DNA of 64,000 nt. Origin: JASHPR01 sp963739645. GTDB taxonomy: Bacteria; Actinomycetota; Actinomycetes; Streptosporangiales; Streptosporangiaceae. The position numbers and the translations under genes are program-made. The notes beneath the pieces were generated by a model. That model was not told the origin of the DNA, did not search any database, and was given only the letters and a program-made list of their open reading frames with translations. This document shows, piece by piece, positions 61,080 to 64,000 of this stretch. The stretch is taken from positions 186,001 through 250,000 of the forward strand of contig CAVUBM010000114.1 of assembly GCA_963739645.1 (NCBI GenBank). The letters are read 5' to 3'. Within the stretch, counting starts at the first letter, position 1. Every line of letters starts with the position of its first letter.

Positions 61080-62183
61080 CCGGGGCCAGCGCCTCGCCGG
61101 GCGGCACGGCAGCCGGTGGCCCAGAGGCGGGGGCTCCGGCGGTGGGCAGCCCCGTGGTAGGCAGCCCCGTGGTAGGCAGCCCCGTGGTCGGCAGCCCCGT
61201 GGCCGCCACGCTGGCCGCGGTATCCGGCACCCGCGGTCCTGTCCCGCCGAGCGGGCCCCGGTCGCGCAGGGTGAACAGCAGCCGGATCGCGGTAATCCAG
61301 ATCGCGGTCGCGCCGGCCACGTGGAACCAGACCAGGCCCGCGGGCAGCCCGGTGAAGTACTGGGTGTAGCCGATCACGCCCTGGGCGCCGATCAGCGCGA
61401 GCAGCACCCAGCCGACCCGTACCGCCCGGCGAGGGGCGCCGAGCATCCGCAGGCCGAGCGCCAGCGCGATCGTCAGGCCGGCCAGCAGCCAGCCGATGTC
61501 CGCGTGCAACTGGGTGACACCGCCGAGCGGCAGGTGGAACCGGGGCACGGACCTGGCGCCGGCGAGCGGGCCGGTGCCGGTGACCACGGTGCCAGCCGCG
61601 ACCATGAGGCAGAGCACGCCCACGGCGCCGCACGCGAACAGCCGCAGCTCACGCGGGACCAGGAGCCGGGCCGGCCCCGCCCCTCGGTGCACCGCGCGTG
61701 CAGCGCCACCGCGGCGGCCACCAGGGCCATGGAGAACAGGAAGTGAATGGTGACCCAGACCGGGTCCAGATCGGTCAGCACCACGATGCCGCCCAGGGCG
61801 GCCTGGCCCAGGATCCCCACCGGCTGCGCCGACGCGAGCCAGACCAGGTCGCGGCGGCGGCCCCGGCCGTCCGGCCGGTAGCGCCAGGCCGCGACCCAGA
61901 CACCGATGGCGATCACGAAGATCGCGACGGTGACCAGCCGGTTCCCGAACTCAACCCAGCGGTGGATCAGTGGGTCGCCGGTCGCCCCGCTGGCCACGAC
62001 GCTGGTGGCCGTGCACGCGGGCCAGTCCGGGCAGCCGAGGCCGGACTGGCTCAGCCGGACCCCGGCGCCGGTCAGGATGATCCCGGCGGAGGCCACAACG
62101 CCCGCGAGCGCGAGCCGGCGCATGACCGCCGGAGACGGGGCGAGCACCACGTCCGCGCACCGCCGGGCCAGACCGGATTTCAT
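61063..62183 (-). CDS. ctaA: haem A synthase (CtaA/COX15, frame break)
   Basis: About 373 residues with eight helices in two bundles. Haem-ligand histidines appear in DPLIHRWVEFGNRL, VTIHFLFSMALVA, QLHADIGWLLAG and VWFHVAGATAIW; the loop Cys pair is LGCPDWPAC. It oxidises haem O to haem A for cytochrome aa3 oxidase. One base appears to be missing near 61680. The C-terminus carries TTGLP pentapeptide repeats from a 15-base array. ctaB, usually beside tkt, is not in the window. Confidence 0.9.
61141..61210 (-). repeat. 15-bp tandem repeat, four to five copies (ctaA 3' end)
   Basis: Plus-strand units ggtgggcagccccgt, ggtaggcagccccgt twice, ggtcggcagccccgt and a decayed copy; on the minus strand they encode TTGLP. 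Confidence 0.88.
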
Positions 62184-62192
62184 CGTTAGAGG

Positions 62193-62978
62193 CTACTCCC
62201 AGCGGAAGAATCGCACCGCGAGCGCGATGGCCGCGGCCGCCCAGACCACGAGGACCAGCAGGTCGCGCACGGGGAGCCCGCTGCCGTGCTGCAGCACTGA
62301 CCGCAGGCCGTCGGACAGGGCACCGGCCGGAAGCAGCCGCAGCACCGGCTGCGCCGCGGCCGGGAACTTGGTCAGCGGGAACACCACGCCGCCGAGGCCC
62401 AGCATCACGAGATAGACCAGGTTCGCTGCGGCCAGAGTCGCCTCGGCCCGGAGCGTACCGGCCATCAACAGCGCGAGCCCACTGAACGCCGCGGTCCCGG
62501 CGATCATCAGCAGCACCACCCACGCGACCGCCGCGCCGCCGCCGTGCGGCTGCCAGCCCAGGGCCAGCGCGGTCCCCACGATGATGACGCACTGCAGCAG
62601 CTCCACGACCAGAACGGTGAGTGTCTTGGCCCCGATCAGGCCCGAGCGCGACAGCGGCGTGGCGCCCAGCCGCTTCAGCACCCCGTACCGGCGCTCGAAC
62701 CCGGTGGCGATGGCCTGGCTGGTGAACGCCGTGGACATCACGGCCAGGGCCAGGATGCCGGGCGCGAGGAAGTCGATGCGGGGACCAGGTCCGTAGCTGA
62801 CCAGGTCCTCCTGGCTGAATGCGGCGAGCAGCAGCACCGGAATGATCAGGATCACCAGCAGCTGTTCCCCGTTGCGGAGCAGCGTCCGCAGCTCGAGCAT
62901 GGCCTGCGCCACGACCATCCGCGGCAGTGGTGCCGCACCGGGCGCCGGAGCGGGCCAGTCCGGCACCGTCTCGATCAT
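62193..62978 (-). CDS. ABC-2 type permease
   Basis: 261 residues with six helices, such as LLVILIIPVLLLAAF, VLLMIAGTAAFSGLALLMAG and LLVLVVWAAAAIALAV, and the ABC-2 signature segment FERRYGVLKRLGATPLSR. ATG 62978 overlaps the ATPase stop (ATGA). It exports an unknown compound with the ATPase. In mycobacteria a similar ABC pair also stands next to ctaA. Confidence 0.9.
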   Translation of the reverse strand: MIETVPDWPAPAPGAAPLPRMVVAQAMLELRTLLRNGEQLLVILIIPVLLLAAFSQEDLVSYGPGPRIDFLAPGILALAVMSTAFTSQAIATGFERRYGVLKRLGATPLSRSGLIGAKTLTVLVVELLQCVIIVGTALALGWQPHGGGAAVAWVVLLMIAGTAAFSGLALLMAGTLRAEATLAAANLVYLVMLGLGGVVFPLTKFPAAAQPVLRLLPAGALSDGLRSVLQHGSGLPVRDLLVLVVWAAAAIALAVRFFRWE

Positions 62979-63901
62979 GAGCGCAGCTCCCGCCCGGTCA
63001 ACTCGAGGAAGACATCCTCGAGGGTCCGGCTCTCGATCTGCAGGCTCTGGGCCAGTACGCCGTGCTCCGCGCACCAGGCGGTAACCGCGGCGACCAGCTG
63101 CGGGTCGACCCGGTCGTGCACCTCGACCACGTAGTAGCCGGCCGGAGACTCCTTGGCCGCGCTGTCCTGGGGGAGCGCGGCGAGGAGGCTGTCGGTATCC
63201 AGGCCCGGCTCGGCACGGAACCTGAGCTGGCCCGCGGTGCCGGTGAGCTCGGCCGGGGTGCCGGCCGCGACCTGGCTGCCGTGGTCGACGACCACCACCC
63301 GGTCCGCCAGCCGCTCGGCCTCCTCCATGTAGTGCGTGGTGAGGATCACCCCCGCGCCCGCGGCCCGCAGGCCCGCGATCAGCTCCCAGGTCGCGTGCCT
63401 GGCCTGCGGGTCAAGCCCGGCCGTGGGCTCGTCAAGGAACACGAGCTCCGGCCGGCCGATCACCGCGGCGGCCAGCGACAGCCGCTGCTGCTGGCCGCCG
63501 GACAGCCGCCGGAACGGGGTGCGCGCGGAGCCGGTCAGGCCGAGCCGGTCCAGCAGCAGCGCGGGATCGATCGGCCGGGAGTGGAAGCTGGCCATCGTCC
63601 GCAGGTACTCGCCGGCCCGGGCCGAGGTCGGGACCCCGCCGGACTGCAGCATGACGCCGACCTTCGGCCGGAGCGCCGTGGCGTCCCTGACCGGGTCCAG
63701 GCCGAGCACGCGGACCGTGCCCTGATCCGGCCGCCGGTAGCCCTCGCAAATCTCGATCGTGGTGGTCTTCCCCGCCCCATTCGGGCCCAAGATCGCGGTT
63801 ACCTGCGAGCGCTCGGCCCGCAGCGAGAGATCCGCCACCGCGACCGTGCGCCCGTAGCTCTTGACCAGGCCGGCGATTTCGACGGCCGGAGCGGACGACA
63901 C
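62975..63901 (-). CDS. ABC exporter ATP-binding protein
   Basis: 308 residues: Walker A GPNGAGKTTT, Q-loop GVMLQSGGV, signature LSGGQQQRLS, Walker B LVFLDEPTAG, H-loop TTHYMEEAE, and the C-terminal LEDVFLELTGREL. Same architecture as the 13991 ATPase. GTG start. It is transcribed ahead of its permease and ctaA. Confidence 0.93.
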   Translation of the reverse strand: MSSAPAVEIAGLVKSYGRTVAVADLSLRAERSQVTAILGPNGAGKTTTIEICEGYRRPDQGTVRVLGLDPVRDATALRPKVGVMLQSGGVPTSARAGEYLRTMASFHSRPIDPALLLDRLGLTGSARTPFRRLSGGQQQRLSLAAAVIGRPELVFLDEPTAGLDPQARHATWELIAGLRAAGAGVILTTHYMEEAERLADRVVVVDHGSQVAAGTPAELTGTAGQLRFRAEPGLDTDSLLAALPQDSAAKESPAGYYVVEVHDRVDPQLVAAVTAWCAEHGVLAQSLQIESRTLEDVFLELTGRELRS

Positions 63902-64000
63902 GCACGCGAGTCTACGGGGGTGCCGCCGGACGGACGGGACGGTTGGGTATGCCGGATCCGTGTCATGGCAACCGCTTTGCCCTAGGCGGGAGCGGCGGCG

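Overview
The window is high-GC DNA from an actinomycete, most like a Streptosporangiales or Streptomyces-related lineage. The basis is GTG/TTG starts, dense ATGA/GTGA gene overlaps, and actinobacterial marker genes (whiA, rbpA, a WhiB-like gene, lsr2, ftsR/BFN/MerR next to gcvP, opcA-zwf). No tRNA, rRNA, CRISPR array, insertion sequence or prophage was recognised.

Layout. 0-6 kb: the 3' part of an MFS exporter, a flavin disulfide oxidoreductase, then a divergent polyamine locus: speD on the minus strand against a translationally coupled plus-strand operon bpsA-like / GNAT / FkbH-like / acyl carrier protein. 6-11 kb: thiolase, CDP-alcohol phosphatidyltransferase, mannose-1-phosphate guanylyltransferase fused to a phosphomannomutase-like domain. 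11-19 kb: the garA-ftsR-BFN-MerR-gcvP neighbourhood known from mycobacteria, interrupted by a two-gene ABC exporter; gcvP follows a glycine riboswitch. 19-22 kb: cupin, GH3 glycosidase, HpnB-like glycosyltransferase. 22-32 kb: uvrC-rapZ-yvcK-whiA, a membrane protein, gap-pgk-tpiA-secG-rbpA. 32-49.5 kb: a block of mostly minus-strand genes (gadB, HEAT protein, RibD-like reductase, glgX, AidB-like dehydrogenase, the assimilatory sulfate operon sir / zinc-ribbon / cysH / cbiX, a WhiB-like regulator, an Ala/Pro-rich repeat protein, lsr2, mscS, satP, an RCK-domain membrane protein). 49.7-56.4 kb: the oxidative and non-oxidative pentose phosphate operon tkt-tal-zwf-opcA-pgl. 56.5-60.4 kb: an Opp/Dpp-type transporter (SBP, OppB, OppC) headed by a clear TPP riboswitch. 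60.4-64 kb: uridine-kinase-like protein, ctaA, and an ABC-2 exporter.

The points most worth a second look are the polyamine-FkbH-ACP operon, the thiamine-riboswitch-controlled oligopeptide-type transporter without a local ATPase, a candidate structured leader upstream of sir, and a family of in-frame 15-bp tandem repeats at five separate genes. About 25 single-base frame breaks (mostly +1) affect conserved housekeeping genes. They lie in 4.8-27.5 kb and 51-62 kb and none was seen between about 27.5 and 50 kb. I read them as likely sequence errors and describe the affected genes as continuous CDSs.
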